From: Prostheceraeus crozeri
Lineage: Eukaryota; Platyhelminthes; Polycladida; Euryleptidae
Direction of reading: 5' to 3'
DNA length: 64,000 bases
Assembly: GCA_907163375.1 (NCBI GenBank)
Contig: CAJQUW010005784.1
Span: 310,001 to 374,000, forward strand
Part shown: positions 29,825-40,211 of the stretch, piece after piece
Numbering within the stretch: the first letter of the stretch is position 1
Layout: every line of letters starts with the position of its first letter
Notes under the pieces: model-generated
Databases searched by the model: none
What the model was told of the DNA's origin: nothing
Seen by the model: the letters and a program-made list of their open reading frames with translations, nothing else
Program-made: the position numbers and the translations under genes

Positions 29825-31540
29825 ATCGTGCGGACAGACTGACATCGTTAACGAATCGCTTCGCATGAATACAGTGAATCCAGTCGAAGCTCGTTAATTC
29901 AGACACGGACAATTAAGATCATACGGCCGCGGCATTTTTTGTATATTTGGCGGCTTATATAAGATGCTTTTGAATTCAGACTTTCAATAATTAAGAGATA
30001 GTAAACCTGGTATTTATACTCTTGATTATCGAGCTTTGACTGCAAGATACTTTGCACAGCGTTGGCGCTAATTGATGGTTCGCTGCAATGAGATAAAGTC
30101 AATTCTGGTAACTTGACATTAGACGGGCGTGAAGTAGACGGCCATAAGACATAAGGGGTAAACATTTTCGAGTAAGCTGCAACGTTTAAAATATTTCATT
30201 TAACCAACCTCATCCCCACAGAGATTTCACTAAGTTATCTCATTTTTACATGTTACCACTACATTTATGCATCATCGCGATAGGCGTACCTCTGTATAGC
30301 TGAACATAGACGAAGCTATTGCTGAATTTTCTTAAATTCGCGTGCTTTACGCGTGCTCAACTTCATCGGCAAATTAGTCTTAATTATTTTTAGTAAGCTT
30401 AATGAGTCTCATCGATCTTCTTTCTCTTTGAAAGAAGATTTTAATGTTTTACAAAAAATATTTTGCAATTTTCAGGGATATCTGTGAAATTGATGAGACG
30501 ATAATTTGTCAATATAGATTAATTGATATTGTTGCTTGAAGCAAGTGATTTCGTCAGATTGAGAAAGCATGTCTTAAGTCGATTGGAATTAAAGCGTCTA
30601 TGCCGGTTTATAAAAAGTGTCTAATCATCGTAAGTATACTTCATCCAGGCTCGTGAATATCCCATTCCTTGAACTGCGAATATAAAAGGGCCATAACACA
30701 GAGTGCCACACTATTAGGTTTAATCGTTTTGAATCTGTTCAAGTTTTATGTGCGAATGTGTAGCCTTCAGAGTGCAAATTTAAACAGATATAAATAATGA
30801 GAGCTATGCACAGTTAATTGGATTTTTCAATCGTGGCAGAAATCTTCAAAATTCTTGTTTCACATATCTTATCGGCTACAACGGCCAGAATTTTAGCTGA
30901 GCTGATATTTTCTATCTGAAGCCTCGTCTAGCCGTAAACCGTTCGCTCGCCTTTGGCCATGTCTAGTCACAATTTCTCCTGTGGCCACGTCATCAATTCT
31001 ATTAGATAGATCTCAGAAGAAATAGAAGAGCTGTATTAAACTTTTTGCATGTTAACATTTTCTAACAAATAATCTGATAGCTGTTTCAAGATGCGAGCGC
31101 TGCAATTGATCACAGTCCAGAGAATGAATGTATTTCCGGTTGCGTATCAATCTTCATAACATCTCATTCTATCAACAGGAAATTGAAGAAATTACCGGGT
31201 GATTTTCGAAAATATTGGATGAGTTGTTTCAGACCTCCAATTCTATCTGATAAACTTCACAGCCTATAGTGATGTTTTTTATTCCTATCCTGCAGGAGCG
31301 CATGATATTGACTAATTCTTTCAAAAGACCGGTCCACTTATTCCTTGACTTACGACTGTCATTCAACGGTTTCGTTGCATGAATAGAGAGAAAGATGAGT
31401 CGCGCAAATCTGAGCAAGAGCACCGAAATGGCATTTCGCTCACTCACTAGCTCGCTACAACGTTCAGAATTTGGCAGTGACTGCTTTCTGTCTGGTTATT
31501 GAAATTGGTCGTAATTCCTGTGGCTCAGCAGATAGAGCTG
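29825..31540. other. stretch with no recognisable gene
   Basis: About 1.7 kb. A TATA-like AATATAAAAGG lies near 30682 but no gene follows it. Confidence 0.4.
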
Positions 31541-31842
31541 GTCTGAACAGTGTTTCTACATCAAACTTTATGCAGACTTGCTTTTATGCATAATTAAGGT
31601 TTATATTGACCTGGGGTCTAAACAGTGTTTCTACGTCGAACTTTATGTAGACTTGCTTTAATGCATAATTAAGGTATATATTGAACTGGGGTCTAAACAG
31701 TGTTTCTACGTCGAACTTTATGTAGACTTGCTTTAATGCATAATTAAGGTTTATATTGACCTGGGGTCTAAACAGTGTTTCTACGTCGAACTTTATGTAG
31801 ACTTGCTTTAATGCATAATTAAGGTTTATATTGACCTGGATG
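31541..31842. repeat. 75-bp minisatellite, four copies
   Basis: Copies are anchored by CAGTGTTTCTAC at 31548, 31623, 31698 and 31773. Later copies are nearly identical; the first is the most diverged. Confidence 0.9.
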
Positions 31843-31849
31843 ACTAGTT

Positions 31850-32984
31850 GACTACTTTCAATATTAGGCACACGTGAGATTTTCAATTCAAAATAAAGGC
31901 AGAAGGTGTCACTGTCATTTGCATCGCTCAATGATCGTCGGCATTAAAAGAGCGGTGCCACGCACGACCTGATTATCAACTGAATCATTCAAATGACTTT
32001 TGCAGACACAAATGATTTACTGGAATCACAAAGCCACTCACATCGTTTTAAAATTATTTGCTGTGTTTGATTTAGGTACGCCACAATGAAGTGGAAATGT
32101 ACTGACGTACGTAGAGAAGCTTCACCATTTTAAATGCAGCTTTATTTTTCAGGCAAAGCAGTTCTCACTGATCGGCGGCAGCGGACTAAACGAAATATTT
32201 TAAAGGATTTTGGCTGCGGATATTTCGATGAAGTATTCATTTCACGGCAGGAACAATAAATTTCCATTCAAGAATTCCCGAATTTATCGTGCGGTATCAA
32301 ACTTTCTAGACCTCATGTGACTGAGAAGGTTAATAGAGGCCTCTCTGCAGAGCGTACTAAAGCACGCAAAAGATAGATCTGATGGAAGGAGGCACCAACG
32401 CTCCCCTGCAGCTGAGTAATTGTGCCTGATACTCCTTTTCTCAATAGGTGACTCAATTTTTCATCTCTTGTATTTGGTGTTATATCCTGGTTATCTGTGT
32501 AGCTGCTATTGTGCATATAATCTAAATGGCAGGAACTTTATTAACAACATCAAACCTGCATGTTTCTGTCAAAATTTTATCTGGAAAATCGATGCTTTTT
32601 TCTGACAATTTGGAGTCATCAAATTTCAATGTAATTAAGAAAGTTCCTGTTATTTAGATTGTACTACGTAATTATGTCTTTCGATGCCTTTCATAGAACA
32701 TTTTGTAACCTCCATAGAACAGTTGTATTTTTCGATCGTTAATTTGTACTTTTGTATCTTCAGTGCTTATAAATACAATTTTCATGTGTGCACATTAAAT
32801 TTTCATTGAATCGGTGCAGGTGTATTGCAAAATATTGTATTCTGTGTAATTTCGCTTTATTTCTACTACTCCTCATAGGAAGCTTATTGGTTTTCAGTGG
32901 AGCAGTACTGATGCACCTGCATCTTAGGGAGACAGCTCTAGTGTTTTACAAATTAATAGCGCAATGGGAAATTTCAACTGAAGG
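31850..32984. other. stretch with no recognisable gene
   Basis: About 1.1 kb up to the right CGACC-rich arm; short frames only. Confidence 0.4.
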
Positions 32985-33229
32985 GTAGGGGCAAATCGGT
33001 AGAATCGGCGACCGCAGCTACCTACAGGCGACCGCACCTCATCTGCTAGGCGACCGCTGGTAGACCTCCGGGCGACTGCGCTCCGGCTCTTAAGGCGACC
33101 GCCTCAGGCAGTCAGGGCGGTGGACAAATAGGAATCCCCGGCGACGCTGAGGGCGACCTTTGGGCGACTCCGAAGGCGACTGACCATGGCGGTCGCGGCG
33201 ACCGCTCTGGTTGATAGGGATCACATCGG

Positions 33230-33570
33230 GAAAAAACAGATTCCATGTTTCCAACTTCGTATCCTTTCTGGCTTCTAAGGTTGGCCCCGACCTTTCTCTA
33301 ACAACATTTTCCGCACCTCTGCGACCAGCTGCTGGTGGAATGTAGCTCCATTGATGGCCGTTTTTATCTCTGACTTTCAACATCTCCATAATCCAGAGGT
33401 TCTTCGCAGCGTTCATTCTCTTCTTGAGGATGTGGGTTCAATAATGTTGTATCATCATCCTCATTATCTTCTGGTCCACTCGATGCGTCGTCGGATTCTT
33501 CGGATGTATCGTCATCATACATAACGCGAAGTGCCTGCGCCATAGCCGCACGTCGAGGTCGAGATGCCAT
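33230..33570 (-). pseudogene. piggyBac transposase, N-terminal part
   Basis: It starts MASRPRRAAMAQALRVMYDD with a Ser/Glu/Asp-rich acidic stretch (DDDTSEESDDASSGPEDNED), typical of piggyBac N-termini. It then continues in a shifted frame through VRDKNGHQWSYIPPAAGRRG and ENVVRERSGPT, classic piggyBac phrases, up to LETWNLFFPDV, where the CGACC-rich inverted repeat begins. The frame change lies between 33364 and 33416. About 110 of the usual 550-600 residues are present here; none of the catalytic Asp residues remain in either part. Confidence 0.8.
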
Positions 33571-34048
33571 GGTGTGAAGAAAGCAAATAATAGGAGGTAG
33601 ACTGATTCAGTTGTCCTGACTTCACCGCGCTAGTGAACAGATGTTAGCCACACGAATCACAGGCTGTCATGCCTAGATCACGTGAAGCAATCGATGCGCA
33701 CGCAGCAAGCCGTTCAACGCTGCCTAACAATAAGGTGCCCGGCCTGTAACTGATGTCTTTCTAGACATCTTTGCGTCGACACGACGCGCGCTGGTGAATG
33801 ATCGCATTAGGTGCTTTGACATGCATCTCCTGTGACGTAGGTCTAAACATCTTAATTTGGCCTAACTCAGTGGTTCTCAACCTTTTTTGGCCGGGGCCCA
33901 AATCCTGGAATCCCGGACCTCGGCGCGGCCCAACCGACGAAAATCCAAAATGGGTGGTCAAAAATAAAAAATGGGTAGTATTTCCACAACGCTTTATTTA
34001 TTTGGCCATAACAGTGGTCAGTACTCAGTAGTCAGTAAAAATTGGTTG

Positions 34049-35422
34049 TTAGTGCGCTCCCTGGTGCTGCTTCATAGCTGCAAGCCGCTCAAACCTCGGC
34101 TTGATCGTGGTAAGCGCGAGCCTCATGTCGTTTCCTGGCTGCAGCCTTCCCCGGTATTTGGTTTTTATGACCGTGAGCGCTGAAAACCCCTGTTCTGCGA
34201 GGTACGTGGTAGCGAAGGGCAACAGGGACTTCATTGCTTCTCCTGCCAGCGTCGGTTTGCTCCTCATCAGCGAAGCCCAAAAGTTGCCCAATGACTTTTC
34301 TTTGAATTGCTGCCGCAACACGTAGTCGTGCTGAACCTCGATGAGTTCTTCCTGTACTCCAGGACTGTCCGGCGCGTCCTCGACTTGGCAGTCAAATGGC
34401 TGCCGCACCCAACTGTGCAGCTTGACATCAATGGGCGGAAGATACTCCTCGAATTTCACGGCCAGCTTTTCCAGGTGGGCTGAGGCCAATTTTCTGGCGT
34501 AGGCCGCGTCGTCGTCCGACGAGTCTTCGAGCAGTAGATTGAATGTGGGGAAGACCGCTGTTCTATTGGTGTCAACTTTTTGCTGCCATAGCTTCAGCTT
34601 CTGCTTGAATGCCAGCAGCTTCTCGGTGAGGTCGACAACAGTTGTGTTTCTACCTTGCATCGAGCTGTTCAAGATGTTCAGTTCCCCAAACACGTCTGCA
34701 AGGTACGCGGCCTGCAACAGCCACCTCGGATCGTTGAACTTCGCTGCTAAGTTGTGTTTCTTCTCGACAAGAAACATCTCCACCTCCGTCCTCAGCTCCA
34801 CGACTCTCGCGAGCACTTTTCCCCTTGAGAGCCAGCGGACTGAAGAGTGATACAGCAGATGCACATGCTCTGCCCCCACTTCTGCACAAAGCTTGGCAAA
34901 AATCCGAGAGTTCAGCGCCCGCGCATTGATGAAGTTCACCACGTCAACAACGTCCTTCATGACAGCGCTCAGCTCGCCGCCCAACTCTTTCGACGCCAAG
35001 TTCTCTCTGTGCAGCATGCAATGCACAGAAACCACGTCTGGCTGCACTTGCTTCACGCGGCCGTAAAACCCTTGGAAGGGTCCAAGCATCGCAGGTGCGC
35101 CGTCAGTGGTGATACTGAAGCAGTTTTGCCAGCTCAGGCCCTCGTCACAGAAGAACTGGTCGACACAATTAAAGATGTCTGCTCCTGTTGTCGTTGTCTC
35201 CAGCGCGTGGCAAAACAACATCTCTTCCACCAATTCGTCGTTACGTCGGTACCTCACATACACCAGCAGCTGTGGATCGTTGCTCGTGTCCGTACTTTCG
35301 TCCAGTTGAATACCGAACTTCCCGGCGGCTTTCATTTCCTGCACGACCTGTTCTCGCACATCCGCCGACATCTCAGCAATGCGCCGTCTGATTGTGTCGT
35401 TGGACATGGGCACGTTCGAAAC
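34049..35422 (-). CDS. hAT transposase exon 3, catalytic domain and dimerisation tail
   Basis: Begins after TTTCAG with VSNVPMSNDTIRRRI. Catalytic and hAT signature phrases are FGIQLDESTD (first Asp), CFSITTDGAPAMLG (second Asp), CMLHRENLA, VRWLSRGKVL and FATTYLAEQGFSALTVIKTK (Glu and dimerisation domain), ending at LAAMKQHQGAH. The three exons total 1776 nt, exactly 591 codons plus a stop, normal for ZBED5-like hAT transposases. No stop or frame change is visible. Host co-option is possible but the intact TIRs and duplication favour an active or recently active transposon. Confidence 0.92.
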   Translation of the reverse strand, partial: VSNVPMSNDTIRRRIAEMSADVREQVVQEMKAAGKFGIQLDESTDTSNDPQLLVYVRYRRNDELVEEMLFCHALETTTTGADIFNCVDQFFCDEGLSWQNCFSITTDGAPAMLGPFQGFYGRVKQVQPDVVSVHCMLHRENLASKELGGELSAVMKDVVDVVNFINARALNSRIFAKLCAEVGAEHVHLLYHSSVRWLSRGKVLARVVELRTEVEMFLVEKKHNLAAKFNDPRWLLQAAYLADVFGELNILNSSMQGRNTTVVDLTEKLLAFKQKLKLWQQKVDTNRTAVFPTFNLLLEDSSDDDAAYARKLASAHLEKLAVKFEEYLPPIDVKLHSWVRQPFDCQVEDAPDSPGVQEELIEVQHDYVLRQQFKEKSLGNFWASLMRSKPTLAGEAMKSLLPFATTYLAEQGFSALTVIKTKYRGRLQPGNDMRLALTTIKPRFERLAAMKQHQGAH

Positions 35423-35481
35423 CTGAAATGTGAATGTCTATGTTTGCATGCGTCATTTATAGCCAACGTAGGTATACGTAC

Positions 35482-35705
35482 CTTCTTCGCAGCTGCGTCT
35501 TCTTCGAGAATTTTCAGGACGTCGATGATGGCTGGCTTTACGAGATCTTCGGCCATCGTATGTGCAACCTTCTTGCGCGCCATCTTCCACGCAACGTCGA
35601 AAGAAGCGAGGGTCAAGTTTTTCTGCAATATGACGGCCGGATTCGACGCCGACGTCAGTCTCCCACGTCTGACCCTGCCCTCCAGCGTTTTGAAGTAGTC
35701 CAGCT
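35482..35705 (-). CDS. hAT transposase exon 2
   Basis: Bounded by an acceptor (TATTACTACAG) and a donor (GTACGT at 35476-35481). It joins exon 1 in frame (residues DK then ELDYFKTLEG) and continues through NLTLASFDVAWKMARKKVAH and KPAIIDVLKILEEDAAAKK. This is the conserved helical stretch before the catalytic domain in this group. The intron before it is 510 bp; the one after only 59 bp. Confidence 0.85.
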
Positions 35706-36215
35706 CTGTAGTAATACAAATAGCATTATTACCTCTTCAACGTTATTAAAACCGTAGAAAAATATGTATGCAGGTGTTTATGCAAATCAATAAAGAAATG
35801 AAATTAACAACTTTAAGTAAAGGAAAATTAATTGATTTGAAGTTAAAATTCATAATTTTTACCAAATAATTATCTTTTTTATTTATGAACCGATTTTAAT
35901 AAATGATATATCATATTAAAGCTTATTAAATTCTACACATTTTGGTATAAAAATTATTCTGAAATTTTGAGATCTAATATCAATTAAACGCCGTTGAAAA
36001 AAAATGCGTTTTTTCGTTTTTGGACTGTGGTCAAGACATTTGGCAACGGATGTTAACAAATTATAGCTCATTTGAATCTGTGGAAAGTCATCTTTCGAAT
36101 GATGTATATCTCGTTGCTGTACGACAAATATTGAAGGCAGGAGAAGCGATTAAAATTGATCAAGTTTAAGTGGTCGGTTTTTTTTGATCAGCACTGTATT
36201 TTCAATCAGACTTAC

Positions 36216-36393
36216 CTTTATCTTCGAGTGCTGGGTGCTTCGAGCGCAGATGACGGAGAAGCTTTCTCTCCTTCAAGGCTTCGTTCGACAACACCTCGGA
36301 ACAGACCACACATTGTGGCTTCGATTCACCGCTGCTGATGATTTCCGTAAACCCGAGGCCGAGGAATGCTTCTTTATATGTGCGCTTCGGCAT
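36216..36393 (-). CDS. hAT transposase exon 1, BED-type zinc finger
   Basis: Starts MPKRTYKEAFLGLGFTEI. The BED-like finger is PQCVVC ... LLRHLRSKHP (C-x2-C then H-x4-H), which binds the element's DNA ends. The exon ends at AAAG before GTAAGTCTG (donor at 36215). The same start and finger pattern are seen in ZBED5-like hAT proteins. Confidence 0.85.
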
Positions 36394-37020
36394 TACACAG
36401 CCACACGTCTAGAACGAAGACAGCCTAACTCAGTGTGTGCACGCAGACAGCGCAGCGGTTATTAGCAGTTGTAGCGACAGCGTAGCGGTTATCGCGTGGT
36501 CCAGTCAGCCAATCACATCACCGCTCAGTCAGCCAATCACAGACAGGCAGGATTGATTGGCGGCGGGAATCACATCACCGCTAGCCGGCCGCGGCCCATC
36601 TGGGAGGGCTCCGCGGCCCATGTCTGGGCCGCGGCCCATAGGTTGAGAACCACTGGCCTAACTGATGATATCACGATGCAAAACATTAAAAGACACAAAG
36701 TCACCAAAGGAATTTCAGTTACAACATTTTTTGAAGATTTTACGAGTAAATTTCTTCGAGGTGATTTTCAAAATCACCCCTTGGTACGGCGAGGGTTAAA
36801 TAATAACGTCATCGGCTTCAGTCACATGATTCAAATAATTATCGCATCCAAACAAGGAACTTCCAAATGTGATATTACTATTCTATATTAAACATAGTAG
36901 CATGCGATGTAGTGATAAATCTATCTATGAACGAAAATGTATTGCGGTTGCGCATGACATTAAAAATGTAAAGTTATGATGCAATAATTATCTTGTAACT
37001 TTAAGTATCTTATAGATTAT

Positions 37021-38010
37021 CAGGGGCGGCGCCAGGGTTTTCCCCGACGAGGTGTCGTGTTTCCCCGACGGGGTGTCGAGCTACCTGACCTCCCCGACAA
37101 AGCAGTAAAACTTAAAATTCCTTAAATAGTCTTAAATAAATTAAGATAATTTTATTATTTGTTCTAGTTATTTGAACGGTTATTAATTAGATGTTATTCG
37201 TATCTACCTGAAAACTGTATGAGTTAATATACTGATAAATATCAGATAGGCCAATTTTGACAGTTAAATCGCCAACTTCTACTATACCTTTAATAAGCTT
37301 ATGCATGATTAAATCTAAACTTCGCTGTATGACAAATCAATCAATCTAGGTCAGAAGGAGAACTAAAGACATGAAGCCTGTATCGACCGTACAGACTTAT
37401 TTTAGCCTTTAGACGTTGCAGAAAGTTATTTACTCATCTGAGCTTTCGATAGACTACAGATCAGTCATTTGTCTGGAGTCATATTTCCGGCGTTTTCAGC
37501 CAAATCCGATAAAAAACATGCAATAAAATATAATGATGTGTGCAAACAAGCATACTAAATTTTGCGGTCGGTTCAGAGAGACCGAACTAGGTAAAGGGGT
37601 CATATGACAGCAAATACTGGCAAAGAATAATTAAATCAAGTTTCTTGGCAGCAACAAGCTTCATTCGAACATTTCCAGTCCAGAATTTCCCGATTGAAAT
37701 CTCAACAGTAAAATAAGAAGAAAATCCCAGACATTTTCTTAATATAAGATCTTATCATACTACTGATTTCATGCAAAACAAGTGGCTTATGGATCAATTA
37801 CAATCTATAAAAGATTTAAGAATATAGATTATTTTTAGACTTGACAACTAATTGAAATCAAGTCGTATGTCGAGGAAATTGATGATCTTGTCGGGGAAAC
37901 TGCTATAGGCAACTTAGAGTGCCATGCATTTTCTCTCAAATTCCCCGACAGCATTTTAGTCCGATTTCCCCGACGGGGTGTCGGCCGACACCCCGCTGGC
38001 GCCGCCCCTG
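37021..38010. mobile_element. non-autonomous hAT element with perfect 8-bp target duplication
   Basis: 990 bp with ends CAGGGGCGGCGCCAG and CTGGCGCCGCCCCTG, flanked by TAGATTAT on both sides (37013-37020, 38011-38018). Subterminal TTTCCCCGACGGGGTGTCG words occur at both ends. No coding capacity. Clearly mobilised by some hAT transposase, but its ends differ from those of the neighbouring 33868-36655 element. Confidence 0.9.
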
Positions 38011-38032
38011 TAGATTATGGTTGATTAGCTGA

Positions 38033-38140
38033 CTTAAATACTGATTGACATTTTTACAGCATACGCAATCACGCGCTTTGTTACCACTTAAATACTGATT
38101 GACATTTTTACAGAATACGCAATCGCGCGCTTTGTTACCG
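38033..38140. repeat. 53-bp tandem duplication
   Basis: CTTAAATACTGATTGACATT... through CGCGCTTTGTTACC occurs twice in a row with two or three differences. Confidence 0.8.
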
Positions 38141-39253
38141 CATGTTATTGGGTAGAACTCTAATACACGCGGTCTATCACCGTTAGAAATTCACTGACTT
38201 CTGAAATTACCTGTTGGCGTCTAAAATGATTTGAATGTTGAATTTGAGCAAAATATTAATTTGATCCGTTTTTCACATTTAAATTCAATTTTCAGTTATC
38301 ACAAGCCGTTCAAATTTTTCATATCAAGATGTCATCAATCATGATTTGATATAGATCCGCCTACCAAACCACGATTTGGTAAGCGTTAATGAATTAAAGA
38401 AGTAGATCAAATTGCGTTTTATACACATCAGTGGATTTATAAACTTTTAAAAAATTTCTAGACGGAAAATTTTGAAAAAATGGAAGGTTTTCTTTCTCGC
38501 ACACTGCGTAGGAAGCAATTTTTAGGGAAGCATATAGGCCATCTTCCTTTATATGAAACATGCCAGTGATAGATAATATGCTGAGTGAAAATAATTGATG
38601 TGTTAAATTCATGCAATGTACAGTATATGATTTTAACTTGCTGTGAACTTCCATGTGGCCTACGTTTAGCTGCACATTAGCCGAAGCATGATTTTGCAGA
38701 AAAGAAATCACCTGGGATCTTCAAAATGATTGAAATGACTTGGCAATTGCTTGAAATCATTTGACTTATACCGTTGACTTGGTGATTTTACTATAGATGT
38801 CATTTTTAATTTATCATGATTAATGATTAAATGCAGTAATACACTTAAGCTCATTTCATTCATAAAAATTCTGACGAATATTGTTGTAGCAGCAATTCAG
38901 CTTATAATCGATGAATAAATTTGCTTCACTTTCGCACGAAAACAAGTTCTTATCACACGAATACATTAGCAACAAATGATGTCGGTCCGAAAAGTCAGCC
39001 AGCATCTCAGGTTTTGACTAGATCTTTTAAATATTCGTTAAGTGCAAGTTCTACGAAATAAGCGATTAAAACATGTCAACATAAATGCTGTTTACTTCAG
39101 AGATGAGCATGTTAACACTGATTCTCCACCTATGTAACGACATTGCTGTAAAGAATCACATGCCTATGACAACTAAAAACAACGCAGTGATTAACAATCT
39201 TCGTATTTTGAGTTTCCCGTTACTGCGGTTAAAAGTAGTAATACTTTGACACA
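38141..39253. other. region downstream of NDUFS8, no other gene seen
   Basis: About 1.1 kb including the NDUFS8 3' UTR. No clear minus-strand AATAAA close to the stop was found. A minus-strand frame at 38394-38711 has no recognisable signature. Confidence 0.35.
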
Positions 39254-39385
39254 TCAGCGATAAAGATAATCAGCTTCAATGTTCGCTGCAATTTCCGTCT
39301 CCCATCTATCGCCGTTATTCAACAGTTTCTCCTTGTTATAGAGCAACTCTTCGTGAGTTTCCGTGGAATATTCAAAGTTAGGACC
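39254..39385 (-). CDS. NDUFS8: NDUFS8 last exon
   Basis: Preceded by the acceptor TTTCTCTCTTTCAG. It codes 43 residues, beginning [20 protein letters not shown] and ending IEADYLYR followed by TGA, nearly identical to the human NDUFS8 C-terminus. It continues in phase from the exon at 40925-41226 across a 1539-bp intron that holds the SINE copies. The C-terminal segment packs on the ferredoxin domain of the complex I peripheral arm. Confidence 0.97.
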   Translation of the reverse strand, partial: GPNFEYSTETHEELLYNKEKLLNNGDRWETEIAANIEADYLYR

Positions 39386-39422
39386 CTGAAAGAGAGAAAA
39401 ATGCGCTATTAACAACAATGAA

Positions 39423-39612
39423 ATCAAATAAGCGATAGATCAAATTGCCAATCAAAAGATGTGCGGCTGGTAGGATTCGAACCTGCGACCAAGGTTATCT
39501 AGACCTGTGCTCTACCAACTGACCTACGAGCCATTTATGCGACTGTCAATTGACAGGATCAAACCCTTACCACCACACATCAATTGTCATAGCAATTATA
39601 ATCAATGAATAA
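39423..39612 (-). mobile_element. tRNA-derived SINE, copy 1
   Basis: The tRNA-like head at 39465-39532 (minus) has an A box TAGGTCAGTTGGTAGAGC and a perfect B box GGTTCGAATCC; acceptor halves GGCTCGT / ACCAGCC pair with one mismatch. The flanking body recurs in copy 2, so it is a repeat and not a functional tRNA gene. Confidence 0.65.
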
Positions 39613-39712
39613 GTAACTCGTCACAATCGCGACCCGCCGACAGAAGGCAAGTAGCGGGGATCGATTGTCCACCAAAGCATCTTAAACCATGTCGTGAATG
39701 CAATTAACAATA

Positions 39713-39902
39713 ATGAAATTAAATACACGATATATCAAATTGCCATGCAAAATATGTGCGGCTGGTAGGATTCGAATCTACGACCAACATTAGCTAGACC
39801 TCTACTCTACCGACTGACCCACGATCACATATGCGACTGTGTCAATTGGCAGGATCAAACCCTCACCACCACACATCAGTTGTCATAGCAATTATAATCA
39901 AC
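39713..39902 (-). mobile_element. tRNA-derived SINE, copy 2
   Basis: Same unit as 39423-39612, about 290 bp further right and in the same orientation, with a more diverged tRNA-like head (39760-39828; B box AGATTCGAATCC). Confidence 0.6.
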
Positions 39903-40137
39903 GAATATATAACTCGTCTAGGCATCAACTTTGGATATGCTATGGTAATGCACATCCTAGAAAAGTTAAAATGTGAACAAAAGATAGATTTCACATATTA
40001 GTAAGGGGACGCACGATTGAATGCACTATAATATACATGTATACTGGTGTTGATGATAATACAAGCAGAAATATATGCTATTAAGATGATTTTCAGAAAA
40101 CCCATCAAGAATTACAACAAATGTAAAGAATATAACA

Positions 40138-40211
40138 GACCGGCACTGCGGTCTTATGGTAGAGTGTTCGCTCTGCGTCCGAAAGACCTTGGTTCAAACC
40201 CTGGTCGGGTC
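40138..40211 (+). mobile_element. tRNA-like SINE head or tRNA pseudogene
   Basis: A-box-like CTTATGGTAGAGTG and B box GGTTCAAACCC; acceptor halves GACCGGC / TCGGGTC pair at five of seven positions. Different family from the minus-strand copies nearby. Confidence 0.5.

Larger units (their letters stand above)
19739..33219. mobile_element. 13.5-kb segment bounded by CGACC-rich inverted repeats
   Basis: The ends are CCCTATCAACCA (left) and its exact reverse complement (right), with AT outside both. Just inside, each arm (19751-19915 and 32985-33207) carries many copies of GCGGTCGCC / GGCGACCGC at 15-40 bp intervals, all on one consistent theme. This is the architecture of large DNA transposons whose transposase binds subterminal repeats. 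No transposase for it is recognisable inside. It disrupts the piggyBac gene, so it is younger than that element. The superfamily is open; the 2-bp AT duplication is compatible with ISL2EU-type elements. Confidence 0.6.
33868..36655 (-). mobile_element. hAT element (ZBED5-like), complete and possibly active
   Basis: 2788 bp bounded by CAGTGGTTCTCAACC and its reverse complement, with a perfect 8-bp target duplication GCCTAACT (33860-33867 and 36656-36663). Inside, on the minus strand, a three-exon transposase gene reads without interruption (entries below). Intact ends, an exact duplication and an intact gene mean a recent insertion. It lies within the 5' region of the piggyBac element. Confidence 0.93.
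19083..36795 (-). mobile_element. piggyBac-type element, now 17.7 kb through nested insertions
   Basis: TTAA flanks both ends (19079-19082 and 36796-36799). The ends begin CCCTCGCC(A/G)TACCAAGG, the CCCT start expected for piggyBac. Just inside both is the palindrome GGTGATTTT(G/A)AAAATCACC, and the left end repeats the TIR core once more. Between the ends, on the minus strand and in the correct order, lie a piggyBac transposase N-terminus (33230-33570) and C-terminus (19315-19736). The middle of the transposase is missing; its place is taken by a 13.5-kb segment with its own inverted repeats. A hAT element sits in the 5' part. Inactive as a transposase source, though the ends look usable. 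Confidence 0.75.

Noticed and set aside
31515-31545. tRNA A-box-like sequence (GTGGCTCAGCAGATAGAGC)
   Set aside because: No B box at the right distance; the minisatellite begins instead.
31584-31931. Minus-strand frame of 115 residues with a 25-residue repeat
   Set aside because: By-product of a 75-bp minisatellite.
34539-35757. Plus-strand frames up to 283 residues
   Set aside because: Antisense to the intact hAT transposase exons.
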